18,139 nucleotides of DNA from Alphaproteobacteria bacterium (GCA_011525265.1 WTHV01000145.1:2241-20379); one strand, 5' to 3'; positions 7,005 through 14,856 are shown, counted from the stretch's first letter. Notes: a model not told the origin generated them from the sequence alone. A program made the numbers and translations.

Positions 7005-7431
7005 ATTGAGCGCCCTCTTCCTCAAGCCGATTGTGCAAACGCAACATTGACGCGCGTGCAAGACGCCTTATCAGATGGTTTCGCCGCGCGCCTGCAAGCT
7101 TCTTCACAGGCGCCTCACGCACAATATGGCAATCAAAGCCATCTGTTATGATAATCCCACAATCAGTGGGGCCTGGCAGTATCTCAAGCGGGAAATCATC
7201 GCCAACAGCGAAATAAAACGAATCTGCCCATTCACAATAATCCTGCCATTTCTGGTCAGTCTTAAAGTCAATGGCTGAGGATTTAATCTCTATCAAGATA
7301 ATCGTCCCATCCTTGCCAAGACAGGCCATATCAGGGCGACGATTTGTCTTGAGGGAAAACTCCGCTAGACAAGCAAAACCGCGCGCCACAAATTCACGGC
7401 TAACAGCACTATAAATCCGACTAGCTTGCAT
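7003..7431 (-). CDS. mmcB: MmcB-family DNA repair protein (PD-(D/E)XK-type nuclease fold)
   Basis: A 142-aa protein if started at ATG 7431, which is preceded by AAAGGGGG at good spacing; an in-frame TTG at 7449 would add six residues and is unlikely. The sequence fits MmcB proteins throughout, including FSLKTNRRPDMACLG, IILIEIKSSAIDFKTDQKW, SFYFAVGDDFPLEILP and a basic C-terminal helix. D34, E48 and K50 (D...EIK) form a PD-(D/E)XK nuclease-type active site. In Caulobacter mmcB is an SOS-regulated gene needed for mitomycin C resistance. I looked for a GTTC-N7-GTTC LexA box upstream and found none. It follows the SOUL gene by 39 bases and may be co-transcribed with it. Its 3' end lies in the DUF1127-unit terminator. 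Confidence 0.88.
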   Translation of the reverse strand: MQASRIYSAVSREFVARGFACLAEFSLKTNRRPDMACLGKDGTIILIEIKSSAIDFKTDQKWQDYCEWADSFYFAVGDDFPLEILPGPTDCGIIITDGFDCHIVREAPVKKLAGARRNHLIRRLARASMLRLHNRLEEEGAQ

Positions 7432-7470
7432 CACTGCCCCCTTTACCAAGAGACAAAAAGATAGGGTACT

Positions 7471-8103
7471 TTATTGCGGCAAAGCAATCAGAACTTCGTT
7501 TCGGCGTAATAAGGACGGTGTCCATGGCCCATTATAGACCGCATAATGTGCCACCCCATCATCAGGCAGTTGTGAGGCTTTCAAAGCTGTGCGAAGTAGG
7601 GCTTCATGGCGGGCAAAATTAGCCATGCCTTTTTCATTTCTGGCATCTCCTGAAAAGCGTATTGCGGCAAAGCGCATTTGCTCTTGACGGTCAAGGCGCA
7701 CATAAGGGCTTTGTGGCTCTGGCAGGCCGCTTGCCTCATAGCGTGGGGGCATAAAAAACCGGACTTCCCACACATCATCTGTCTTGTTTGATGCCTTTTG
7801 GCTTGTGGTTTTATGTGTTGTAACAGGCGTTGTCATGCCAATTTTTTCTTGCCCACCATTGGCACCAAAGATGTAATTAGCAAGCGGGCGGAAAGCGGCA
7901 GAGGATGCATCACGCCATGAATCACCTTGAACACGCACATAAGCAATCAGAACAGCGTCATACTCTCTGACCTCAGCCTGAATGCTGCGCAAAGCCTCAG
8001 GGGTATCAAGCAGTTGATAAGATGGCTCATCAGATGCCATAGCAGCTCTCCCACTTAAGATGATAGCACAGGCTATTAGAAATGATAAAAATGCGTGTTT
8101 CAT
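7471..8103 (-). CDS. SOUL-family heme-binding protein, exported
   Basis: A 210-aa protein from ATG 8103; a GTG start at 8142 would add 13 residues. The chosen start places a normal Sec signal first (KHAFLSFLIACAIILSGRAAMA, cleavage near AMA|S), while the longer form would bury it. The mature part fits the SOUL/HBP family: IAYVRVQGDSWRDASSAAFR, LANYIFGANGGQEKIGMTTP, then VRFFMPPRYEASGLPEP and HYAVYNGPWTPSLLRRNEVL near the C-terminus. SOUL proteins bind heme or tetrapyrroles, and bacterial versions are usually periplasmic. The divergent neighbour is a truncated hemoglobin gene, so two heme-related genes share the 96-base region 8104-8199. The specific function is unknown. Confidence 0.87.
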   Translation of the reverse strand: MKHAFLSFLIACAIILSGRAAMASDEPSYQLLDTPEALRSIQAEVREYDAVLIAYVRVQGDSWRDASSAAFRPLANYIFGANGGQEKIGMTTPVTTHKTTSQKASNKTDDVWEVRFFMPPRYEASGLPEPQSPYVRLDRQEQMRFAAIRFSGDARNEKGMANFARHEALLRTALKASQLPDDGVAHYAVYNGPWTPSLLRRNEVLIALPQ

Positions 8104-8199
8104 ATAAGGTTTTACGCATATGTGATGAAATTGGTTTTTCACCTGACAAAAGGCATAAGCACGCCTTGCAGGCTAGCGCTCAAACTGCCATAGTGAGGC

Positions 8200-8571
8200 A
8201 TGATTTCTCATCTTTTCAGCCAATATGGTAGCCGCTTGACAACAGGCACCTCAGAATTTCTTTATGATGCCCTGCTAGCAGATGCGTCATTGGCACCATT
8301 TTTTGAAAATGTCGATATGGACTCACTTCGCACCCATATGGCTGATTTTATTGGCTCTATCACAGGCGGCCCTGATGTTTATAAGGGGCGCTCGATGGAT
8401 GAGGCACATAAGGCTTACCGCATAACGCCCTATCACTTTCAAAGGGTTGCAAGTCATCTTCATGATGCGTTATTGGCGGCAGGTATCAGCCAAGCAGATA
8501 CAGATAGCATTCTAGCTGAGGTCGCAAAACTACGCGCAAGTGTGGTAAATGCCTCTGATACAGCAGACTAG
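8200..8571 (+). CDS. Group 1 truncated hemoglobin
   Basis: A 123-aa 2/2 globin of usual length. Tyr22 in FLYDALL fits the B10 distal tyrosine. THMADFIGSITGGPDVYKGR (45-64) is the E-helix to Gly-Gly segment of group 1 proteins, and His70 in MDEAHKAYRI fits the proximal F8 heme ligand, followed by YHFQRVASHLHDAL. Such globins bind O2 or NO and often serve NO dioxygenation or redox protection. The start is uncertain in detail: GTGAGG ends only one base before ATG 8200, closer than a normal ribosome binding site, yet no other start keeps the A/B helices. It is divergent from the SOUL heme-protein gene and precedes the YaiI gene by 34 bases in the same direction. Confidence 0.88.
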   Translation: MISHLFSQYGSRLTTGTSEFLYDALLADASLAPFFENVDMDSLRTHMADFIGSITGGPDVYKGRSMDEAHKAYRITPYHFQRVASHLHDALLAAGISQADTDSILAEVAKLRASVVNASDTAD

Positions 8572-8605
8572 CGAAATGAGACTTTATCAGTGAAAGCGCG
8601 CGACT

Positions 8606-9046
8606 ATGATCGTTTATGTTGATGCGGATGCCTGTCCTGTCAAAGAGGAAATAGTCACCATAGCCTTGCGTCATAAGCGGGCGGTGAAATTTGTCTGTAA
8701 TGGCGGCATTAGACCCTACCCTCATGAACTGATTGACCTTGTCATTGTCTCTTCTGGCCCTGATGAGGCAGATAAATGGATAGCAGAAGAAATTACACAA
8801 GGCGATGTGCTTGTCACAAGTGATATTCCCCTTGCGGCCAAAGCCGTTGCCAAAGACGCCTTTGTCCTGCGCCCAGATGGCTCTGCCTTAACAGCCGCAA
8901 ATATTGGCTCTATATTGGCAACGAGGGATTTGATGGCAGATGTCCGCGCTGCTGACCCTTTTTATCAAGGCAAGTCAAAACCATTTTCTGGCATGGATAA
9001 GGGGCGCTTTAAACAACAATTTGACCAGATCTTGCGATCTGCGTGA
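8606..9046 (+). CDS. YaiI/YqxD family protein (DUF188)
   Basis: A 146-aa protein with the hallmarks of DUF188: MIVYVDADACPVKEEI at the N-terminus (acidic D6/D8), VCNGGIRPYP, SSGPDEADKWI, GDVLVTSDIPLAAKAV and the C-terminal DPFYQGKSKPFSGMDKGRF. The family has a PIN-like fold with clustered acidic residues, which suggests a nuclease, but its role is unproven. It is full length. It follows the globin gene on the same strand and precedes the DUF952 gene by 25 bases, so these small genes may be read as one unit. The ribosome binding site (GTGAAAG about 10 bases upstream) is weak. Confidence 0.92.
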   Translation: MIVYVDADACPVKEEIVTIALRHKRAVKFVCNGGIRPYPHELIDLVIVSSGPDEADKWIAEEITQGDVLVTSDIPLAAKAVAKDAFVLRPDGSALTAANIGSILATRDLMADVRAADPFYQGKSKPFSGMDKGRFKQQFDQILRSA

Positions 9047-9071
9047 CTTCTATCTTATCAAAGAGGCTTTT

Positions 9072-9410
9072 ATGACACGCTTTATTTACAAAATTTGCCC
9101 AACTGACATCTGGCAGGAGGCTGAAAGTGCTGGCAGTTTCACAGGTTCAGGCATCGATATCATAGATGGCTATATCCATTTCTCTACAGCGGCACAAACC
9201 GCTGAGACATTAGCTTTGCATTTTACCAAGCAAGATGGCTTAACCCTTGTTGAGATTGATACAAAGTCACTTAATATCACATGGGAAGAATCACGCGGTG
9301 GTCAGTTATTCCCTCATCTCTATGAGGCACTACCCCTCTCAGCTGTGAGGCAAAGCTGGCAATTGACGCTTGATGGTGCTGGCATCCATCAATTACCTGA
9401 TTTATCATAA
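9072..9410 (+). CDS. DUF952 family protein
   Basis: A 112-aa protein from ATG 9072, chosen because AAGAGG lies 5 bases upstream and the family begins here; the frame is open further upstream but only inside yaiI. DUF952 features are IYKICPTDIWQEAES at the N-terminus, DGYIHFSTAAQTAETLALHF (32-51) with His36, and WEESRGGQLFPHLYEALPLS. Structurally the family is related to the ADP-ribosyltransferase fold, but no reaction is established. The neighbours (YaiI upstream, an unknown 80-aa gene 37 bases downstream) give no functional lead. Confidence 0.9.
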   Translation: MTRFIYKICPTDIWQEAESAGSFTGSGIDIIDGYIHFSTAAQTAETLALHFTKQDGLTLVEIDTKSLNITWEESRGGQLFPHLYEALPLSAVRQSWQLTLDGAGIHQLPDLS

Positions 9411-9447
9411 ATCAGGCTATTATCAGATTATTTGGACGAGACCTATA

Positions 9448-9690
9448 ATGGAAAACCCTTCACCAGAACAATTAGATCAGATGATTGAGGCTATTTTTGC
9501 GCGCTGTGATGCGTTGCGAGAGGCACATGATCTTGATTATCCCGGCAATGTGATCGGCTTTACTGAATTGTTACGGCTTACCTTTGATCAGGACGAGCAA
9601 GGGCGCGCAATTTTTGCAACCATGGATGAAGAATTATTTACGACCTTGTTTCAGCTCTATGATGATAGGCGCAAAAATAAAAGCACATAG
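9448..9690 (+). CDS. Conserved-looking hypothetical 80-aa protein
   Basis: I do not recognise this gene. From ATG 9448 it encodes 80 residues, mostly helical in character and strongly acidic in the middle (RLTFDQDEQG, TMDEEL), with a basic C-terminal tail RRKNKST. It has no signal peptide, membrane segment or metal-binding motif. The frame is open back to 9370, but that would overlap the DUF952 gene. GGACGAGA about 10 bases before the ATG is a weak ribosome binding site. It sits between DUF952 and the VOC gene on the same strand with short gaps, which supports its being real. The base composition is like that of its neighbours. Confidence 0.65.
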   Translation: MENPSPEQLDQMIEAIFARCDALREAHDLDYPGNVIGFTELLRLTFDQDEQGRAIFATMDEELFTTLFQLYDDRRKNKST

Positions 9691-9715
9691 ATAAATCAAA
9701 GCAAAAGAGAGATGT

Positions 9716-10081
9716 ATGAGCCATATTCATGAGGCGATAGATTATGTCGAATTCCCTGCCACAGACATAGCGGCCACAAAGGCCTTTTTTGAGCAGGCTT
9801 TTGGATGGGTGTTCACAGATTTTGGCCCCGAATATACAGCCTTTAATCGCTTGGATCGCAATGGCATTGAGGGCGGCTTTTATAAAAGCCCGTTGCGCTC
9901 CAATTCAGATGAGGGCGCGGCGCTTTTGATATTTTATTCAGATAATTTGGAAGAAACAGAACTGAAAATCATGCGTTGTGGCGGCCTTATCACAAAGGCT
10001 ATTTTTGCGTTTCCAGGTGGCAGGCGTTTTCATTTCACCTGCCCATCGGGAAATGAATTTGCTGTATGGTCAGAGGCTTAA
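9716..10081 (+). CDS. VOC/glyoxalase-bleomycin resistance superfamily protein
   Basis: A 121-aa single-module VOC protein. HEAIDYVEFPATDIAATKAF (5-24) is the first beta-alpha unit and FFEQAFGW the typical end of its helix. A second half ends with FPGGRRFHFTCPSGNEFAVW (99-118), the family's C-terminal signature with a Glu that often ligates metal. Family members include lyoneplastic dioxygenases, lyases and antibiotic-binding proteins, and this subgroup has no agreed function. ATG 9716 has AAAAGAGAG about 5 bases upstream. It is the last of a run of small plus-strand genes and is followed by a candidate terminator at 10088. Confidence 0.87.
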   Translation: MSHIHEAIDYVEFPATDIAATKAFFEQAFGWVFTDFGPEYTAFNRLDRNGIEGGFYKSPLRSNSDEGAALLIFYSDNLEETELKIMRCGGLITKAIFAFPGGRRFHFTCPSGNEFAVWSEA

Positions 10082-10087
10082 CGCAAA

Positions 10088-10114
10088 ACAGTGCCCCTAG
10101 GACGCTGTCTTTTT
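10088..10114 (+). terminator. Candidate intrinsic terminator after the VOC gene
   Basis: ACAGTG (10088-10093) pairs with CGCTGT (10103-10108), including one wobble, around a 9-base loop, and is followed by CTTTTT. The stem is short. Read on the minus strand it could also end the tRNA-Val transcript, where it is followed by TTTT. Confidence 0.5.
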
Positions 10115-10129
10115 GCATGAACCATTAGA

Positions 10130-10204
10130 TGGTGGAGCGTACAAGGATTGAACTTGTGACCCCCTCGATGTCAACGAGGTGCTCTCCCGCTGAGCTAACG
10201 CTCC
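10130..10204 (-). tRNA. tRNA-Val (anticodon GAC), CCA encoded
   Basis: The minus strand folds as a complete 75-base tRNA: acceptor GGAGCGT/ACGCTCC, D arm GCTCAGCGGGAGAGC, anticodon stem CCTCG/CGAGG with loop TTGACAT (anticodon GAC, reading valine GUC/GUU), T arm ACAAG-TTCAATC-CTTGT, discriminator A and an encoded CCA at 10132-10130. It stands alone, with its own promoter about 20 bases upstream. Confidence 0.97.
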
Positions 10205-10225
10205 CCAGTCACCTAATGAGGCTTG

Positions 10226-10255
10226 TAGATAGGCGATGCGTTGCTATATTGTCAA
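10226..10255 (-). promoter_or_regulatory. Promoter of tRNA-Val
   Basis: On the minus strand a perfect -35 TTGACA (10255-10250) is followed after 18 bases by TATCTA (10231-10226). Transcription would start near 10219, about 15 bases before the mature tRNA 5' end. This placement argues against the extended start at 10236 for the N-formylglutamate amidohydrolase family gene. Confidence 0.7.
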
Positions 10256-10310
10256 GCACTTAAATCATGCGATACAAAGATATGAGCAAAAGAGTTTACG
10301 AAATCTAATC

Positions 10311-11225
10311 ATGCCCCACCTTGACGCCCGTCCATCTTCAAAGACCGCACAATTTATCCCGTTGCAAAGCCAGCATTGTGCCTTACAAGATATCCCGCCT
10401 TTTGCATTAAAAGCGGCAAAAAATTCAGGTCCTGTGGTGATTTCTGCGCCTCATGGGGGCATAACATACCCCCGTGATCTCTACCCCCTTGATGAAGAGC
10501 GCCTTGCTCGCTTTCGCTCTCTTGAAGATAGCGGCACGGCCGTCATGTCAGAGTTGCTTCATTCAGCAGAGCGCCCTGTTCTTTCAGCCATGCTTGGGCG
10601 CGGCGTTATAGATTTAAACCGCCCGGCAGATGCGCTTGACCCGCTATTATTTGATGAGGCGATTGAACCCCTGCCTGCCAATAGCCCTTATAGCGCCTAT
10701 GTGACGGCAGGTTATGGTGTTATCCCACGGCTTTGTGCCAATCGCAAAGCCCTTCATAATTCACCGCTTTGCTTGACAACATCTCGTGAATTATTGGCCG
10801 ATTATCATAAAGCCTATCATGTCAAATTAGGGATGCTTTTGGCACAAGCTGGTAATGAGGCTGTGCTTATTGATATTCATTCAATGCCACCACGCTCTGC
10901 GGGTAAAGCTTTGCCTGACTTTATCTTTGGTGATGATTTTGGCACAAGCCTCGCCCCGCATTACCGCACCCTTATTGAAGCCATCATGAAAGAGACGCCC
11001 TATAGCTATGGGTGGAACCACCCTTATGCCGGCGGCTACATCACAAAGACCTATGGCGGGCATAATACAACGCATCATGCCTTACAAATTGAGGTTAATC
11101 GTGCGCTTTATACAAGTACAAATCATCGCATTAGCCTGTCCGCTATTGAGGCGATAGCCGCGCTTTTAAATCAACTTATTACGGGCATTGAACAGTATCA
11201 CGCAGCATCTCTTGCGGCGCAATAG
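10311..11225 (+). CDS. N-formylglutamate amidohydrolase family protein
   Basis: About 304 aa from ATG 10311. An in-frame ATG at 10236 would add 25 unconserved residues and overlap the tRNA promoter, so I reject it, though neither start has a clear Shine-Dalgarno sequence. Family motifs are VVISAPHGGITYP (H48), RSLEDSGT (E72/D73), LIDIHSMPPR, WNHPYAGGYITKTYG and ALQIEVNRALY, giving the His/Glu/Asp set of the zinc-dependent FGase family. The well-studied member HutG cleaves N-formylglutamate to formate and glutamate in histidine degradation. No hut genes are nearby, and many alphaproteobacterial paralogues have no known substrate. The gene ends 3 bases from the end of der, which converges on it. 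Confidence 0.88.
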   Translation: MPHLDARPSSKTAQFIPLQSQHCALQDIPPFALKAAKNSGPVVISAPHGGITYPRDLYPLDEERLARFRSLEDSGTAVMSELLHSAERPVLSAMLGRGVIDLNRPADALDPLLFDEAIEPLPANSPYSAYVTAGYGVIPRLCANRKALHNSPLCLTTSRELLADYHKAYHVKLGMLLAQAGNEAVLIDIHSMPPRSAGKALPDFIFGDDFGTSLAPHYRTLIEAIMKETPYSYGWNHPYAGGYITKTYGGHNTTHHALQIEVNRALYTSTNHRISLSAIEAIAALLNQLITGIEQYHAASLAAQ

Positions 11226-11228
11226 CTG

Positions 11229-12650
11229 TTATTTGACGTAAGGGTTTTGACCTTTGCGCATAACCATACGAACAGGGATCCCATCAAGACCAAAATCCTG
11301 ACGAAGCCCGCCTATCAGATAGCGCAGATAATGTTCTGGCAAATCAGCAGGGCGGCTGACAAATAGCGCAAATGTCGGTGGACGCGATTTCACCTGTGTC
11401 ATATAGCGGATACGCAAGCGGCGCCCTTGCACCAATGGTGGGGGGTGTGCTTCAAGCATAGGCTCAAGCCAACGATTAAGGCGACCAGTTGAAATACGGG
11501 TATTCCACACACGTTGTATCGCTAAAATCGCTTTGAATAATTTATCAACGCCCTTGCCATGCATGCCAGAAATGGGAATAACAGGCACGCCGCGCAATTG
11601 CGCGAGTGAGGTATCAAGACGGTCATGAATTTGTGTCAAAGCCGCCTGCTTATCTTCGACCGCATCCCACATATTCACCGCAATCACAAGTGCGCGGCCT
11701 TCATTGGCAACATGGCGCGCAATTGCCATATCTTGTTTATGAGGCGGTTGGCGCCCATCAAGCATCAACACACAGACTTGGGCATATTGAATGGCACGTT
11801 CAGCATCATTGACCATCAAGCGCTCAACCGTGTCAACAACACGCGCTTGGCGTCTGATACCGGCAGTATCTACCAGTTTAAAATCACGCCCCATATAAGA
11901 AAATGGCAAGGCAATCGCATCTCTTGTAATGCCTGCTTCAGGGCCTGTTAGAAGTCGGTCTTCGCCAATCAGCGTATTGACAAGGGTCGATTTCCCCATA
12001 TTTGGACGACCAATAATGGCCAAAGATAATGGCGCTTCTTCATCGCCCTCAACCCACATTTCCGGGCCGTCTTCATCATCTAGCGGCAATTCCTCAATAG
12101 AATCTTCTGCCTCTTGGTCATCTTCTTCTTCGCCAAATAAGGCGGCGACAAGACCAAGCTTTTCTGCTTCTTCTAGGATGGCGTCATGCAAATCAACCAA
12201 GCCTTCACCATGCGCTGCTGATACAGGTACAGGTGTGCCAAGACCAAGCTCCCACGCTTCTGCCGCACCAGAGGCGCCTTGCTTGCCCTCACATTTATTG
12301 GCAAGCAAGATTACTGGCCGATTTGCACGGCGCAACTGGCGCGCAAAGAAATGATCATCAGGCAAGAGGCCAGCGCGCGCATCAACCACCATCAAGATGA
12401 TATCAGCTAATTCAATCGCTCTTTCAGATTGAGACCGCATACGCGCGGCAAGCGTGCCCTCTTTGGCTTGTTCAAGACCTGCCGTATCAACAAGGCGAAA
12501 CGCCATGCCTGCCAATGTCGCATCGCCTTCACGCCTATCTCTTGTGACACCTGGTTGGTTGTCGACAATCGCGTGCTGTCTGCCTGTTAGACGGTTATAA
12601 AGGGTCGATTTACCAACATTTGGCCGACCTACAATCGCAATGGATACCAT
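11229..12650 (-). CDS. der: GTPase Der (EngA), ribosome assembly
   Basis: A 473-aa double GTPase that binds the ribosome and is needed for 50S subunit maturation. G domain 1 has GRPNVGKS (8-15), DTAG (55-58) and NKCE (118-121). G domain 2 has GRPNMGKS (214-221), DTAG (261-264) and NMWD (326-329). The C-terminal KH-like domain holds the YMTQVKSRPPTFALFVSRP segment typical of Der. A very acidic linker (about 173-206, EEEDDQEAEDSIEE and so on) joins the G domains. The second G4 motif reads NMWD where NKWD is usual. The gene starts 4 bases after the bamB stop and is the last gene of the yfgM-bamB-der operon, an arrangement common in alphaproteobacteria. Confidence 0.97.
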   Translation of the reverse strand: MVSIAIVGRPNVGKSTLYNRLTGRQHAIVDNQPGVTRDRREGDATLAGMAFRLVDTAGLEQAKEGTLAARMRSQSERAIELADIILMVVDARAGLLPDDHFFARQLRRANRPVILLANKCEGKQGASGAAEAWELGLGTPVPVSAAHGEGLVDLHDAILEEAEKLGLVAALFGEEEDDQEAEDSIEELPLDDEDGPEMWVEGDEEAPLSLAIIGRPNMGKSTLVNTLIGEDRLLTGPEAGITRDAIALPFSYMGRDFKLVDTAGIRRQARVVDTVERLMVNDAERAIQYAQVCVLMLDGRQPPHKQDMAIARHVANEGRALVIAVNMWDAVEDKQAALTQIHDRLDTSLAQLRGVPVIPISGMHGKGVDKLFKAILAIQRVWNTRISTGRLNRWLEPMLEAHPPPLVQGRRLRIRYMTQVKSRPPTFALFVSRPADLPEHYLRYLIGGLRQDFGLDGIPVRMVMRKGQNPYVK

Positions 12651-12654
12651 AATT

Positions 12655-13998
12655 TTAACGATACACGCTCACTGTGCCCCTAGATGACAGCACCACCACA
12701 GAATTCTGCGCAACCGCAGGGGCAGTGGTCACAGGACCCGTTGTTGAAACTTTATTGACAAATGCCCCAGTGGCCGCATCAAAAATATGCATATCCCCTG
12801 CTTCACTAATCACAAAAACATTATTAGATGCCACAACAGGATTACTGTAACGTGGCAAATTCTCTGAGGCAATCACACCGCTTGGCAAAGCACCTGGCAA
12901 GTCTGCTACCCAGCGCGCCGCGCCATCAGAGCGACGCAACGCATAAAGGCGCCCTTCGATACTCATCACATAAATCGTATCACCGGCAAGCCACGGCACC
13001 TCAATTGAGGTCAATGGCTGTTCCCAAATATCAATGCCAGATACCGCCTGATAGGCTACCATGCGACCTGATTGGGCAATCACGAAAATCAACGTGCCAT
13101 CATGCACAGGATGAGCGCGTACATCACCTAATTCTTGCAAAGGTGTTCGTGGATTAAAGCTTGCTAAGCTATCTGCCCAGAACAAATCACCTGTCTGCGC
13201 ATCATAGACAGACACCTCACCACCCGCGCCGGCCAGAACAACCTCACCACCAGCAAAGGCAGGTGCAGGTGCGCCAAAGACAACCGTATTTGAAGCCAAG
13301 CCAGAGCGCTCCCATAATGGCTTGCCTGTCTCAGCCTCATACACAAATAGGCGGCCATTAATATCGGTGACCATCACAGCATCATCTGATAATAATGTTG
13401 GGCCTCCTTTTAAGCGATCACTATGGGTGATGGACCATAGCTCTTCACCTGTTTCAGGCGATAAAGAGACCAACTTATAAAGGCTTGCATGAACCAGTAA
13501 TTGTGTATCATTTGCCGCGATACCGCCCACAATGCCTGCCCAAGGATCATCGCTATAGGCCTCAATGGTTACAGTCCATTTGGCCGCGCCATCAGCCATG
13601 TTAAAAGCATGAAGACTGCCATCTGCCCCGAGGGCATAGACGCTGTCATGCGCGATAACAGGTTGTGCTAGCTCCACTGTCACATCATCAACACCTTCGA
13701 TAGAGGCGTCCCATGCCTTTGCAAGTGGCCATTCCAACGATAGATGCCCCCCTGCATGACCAGAGCTTTGGCCTGCATGACCATGAACCATATTGATTTC
13801 CACAGCGCCAAGCGAAGGGGTCTGTGCTGCGGCATCTGCATCTATTTTCACAACCGGAATCTCTGGCAAGATTGCCGCGCGTTCGCCTGGCAGGATTAAC
13901 TCAGGCTCACTACAAGCGGCAAGACCAAGCAATGCCACAGGCAAAATCAGTTGGCGCACCAGCTGACGTGATGATGAGAAAAAAGATGTTGCAGTCAT
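12655..13998 (-). CDS. bamB: Outer membrane assembly lipoprotein BamB (PQQ-type beta-propeller)
   Basis: A 447-aa lipoprotein. The signal peptide ends in the lipobox LAAC (26-29, lipidated Cys29). The rest is a propeller of repeated blades with the pattern 'V..LD..TG...W', for example LHAFNMADGAAKWTV, LVSLSPETGEELWSI, LFVYEAETGKPLWER, VSVYDAQTGDLFWAD and LYALRRSDGAARWVA. BamB is the BAM-complex accessory protein that helps insert beta-barrel proteins at the outer membrane. A His/Gly-rich stretch HGHAGQSSGHAGGH (72-85) precedes the first blade and is unusual. ATG 13998 has AAGAGGCGG at good spacing. It lies 15 bases after the YfgM-like gene and 4 before der. Confidence 0.93.
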   Translation of the reverse strand: MTATSFFSSSRQLVRQLILPVALLGLAACSEPELILPGERAAILPEIPVVKIDADAAAQTPSLGAVEINMVHGHAGQSSGHAGGHLSLEWPLAKAWDASIEGVDDVTVELAQPVIAHDSVYALGADGSLHAFNMADGAAKWTVTIEAYSDDPWAGIVGGIAANDTQLLVHASLYKLVSLSPETGEELWSITHSDRLKGGPTLLSDDAVMVTDINGRLFVYEAETGKPLWERSGLASNTVVFGAPAPAFAGGEVVLAGAGGEVSVYDAQTGDLFWADSLASFNPRTPLQELGDVRAHPVHDGTLIFVIAQSGRMVAYQAVSGIDIWEQPLTSIEVPWLAGDTIYVMSIEGRLYALRRSDGAARWVADLPGALPSGVIASENLPRYSNPVVASNNVFVISEAGDMHIFDAATGAFVNKVSTTGPVTTAPAVAQNSVVVLSSRGTVSVYR

Positions 13999-14013
13999 TA
14001 CCGCCTCTTAAAC

Positions 14014-14646
14014 CTAATTTTGGCCTTCTAGAACCAACGAAAGCGTTGCCGCACGTTGGCGCAAACCATTTGGAATATCTTGTAGCTGATTAATCTTTTC
14101 AAGATAGCCTTTGGCCTCAGAAATTTGACCATCGCGCAATGCCAAATCTGCCATCAACTCAAGGGCCAGGCCTTGTGTTGGGCCTGTGGCTTCTGATAGA
14201 GGCGCGACCAATTCTTGCAATTGTGATGTTGCGCTATCTTGCGGGGCGTTTGTTACAGCAAGCAAGGTGGCAAAGTCACGATAAATCGCACCAAGCGTGC
14301 TGTCATTGGCAAGGGCAACGTAAATATCAAATGCGTCTGCCTTTTTATCTATGCTAACCAACTCAGCCGCGGTGACAAATTTGGCAAGCATCTCATAGCC
14401 ACCTGCCAAATCACCCTCAGCCGCGCGCAACGCTGTGCCAATCTCATCTTCGCCAAGCGCGTCAAAATAGGCTGTTGCCGCTTGTTCGCGAACCGAATTC
14501 TGATAAATACCATAGCCTTGGATAGCAACCACGACCGCAACGACAGCCGCCGCAAAGCCAATAATGATTTTGCCGTATTTAGCAAATAATGCCTTCATAC
14601 GTTCTTGTTTTAATTCTTCATTAATTTCATCAATAATATCAGCCAT
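14014..14646 (-). CDS. YfgM-like membrane-anchored TPR protein
   Basis: A 210-aa protein from ATG 14646; a start at 14700 would add 18 residues without family resemblance. MADIIDEINEELKQERMKAL is the charged cytoplasmic N-terminus seen in this family, followed by a single membrane helix (about 26-46, IIIGFAAAVVAVVVAIQGYG) and a periplasmic helical domain of TPR type (TPR_21). In E. coli YfgM associates with the Sec translocon and periplasmic chaperones. The position directly upstream of bamB and der matches the gammaproteobacterial and alphaproteobacterial gene order, which supports the assignment. The Shine-Dalgarno sequence is weak (AGCGG). The promoter should lie in 14647-14856, shared with the divergent DUF2794 gene. 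Confidence 0.87.
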   Translation of the reverse strand: MADIIDEINEELKQERMKALFAKYGKIIIGFAAAVVAVVVAIQGYGIYQNSVREQAATAYFDALGEDEIGTALRAAEGDLAGGYEMLAKFVTAAELVSIDKKADAFDIYVALANDSTLGAIYRDFATLLAVTNAPQDSATSQLQELVAPLSEATGPTQGLALELMADLALRDGQISEAKGYLEKINQLQDIPNGLRQRAATLSLVLEGQN

Positions 14647-14856
14647 AATAATACCGCTATCTTCGTTGCATTTGCTGGCATAGAGCCTATGCGCAGCCAA
14701 TCGTTCTGAATTTTAAATTACGTAAGGGATTGATTTTACCCCCTAGAGGCCACACCATATAGGATATCGCTGAAAACAGCCAGAGCTAAACGCATATGGC
14801 AGGTGAAAAAGTCACCTTAAAATAGAAGAGACAGACTAAAAGGACCAGCCCCTCTC

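Noticed and set aside
7432..7449. TTG start for mmcB
   Set aside because: AAAGGGGG is correctly spaced for the ATG at 7431; a TTG start would place that site inside the coding sequence.
10236..10310. Extended N-terminus of the N-formylglutamate amidohydrolase family gene
   Set aside because: The added 25 residues do not resemble the family, and this stretch holds the TTGACA of the tRNA-Val promoter on the other strand.
11929..12354. A 141-codon open frame opposite der
   Set aside because: Very Ser/Pro-rich product (long serine runs) caused by the acidic linker codons of der read backwards; a shadow frame.
14801..14817. Hairpin AGGTGA-AAAAG-TCACCT upstream of DUF2794 as a riboswitch or operator
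   Set aside because: Only 6 bp, with no further structure or known motif; too common by chance to call.
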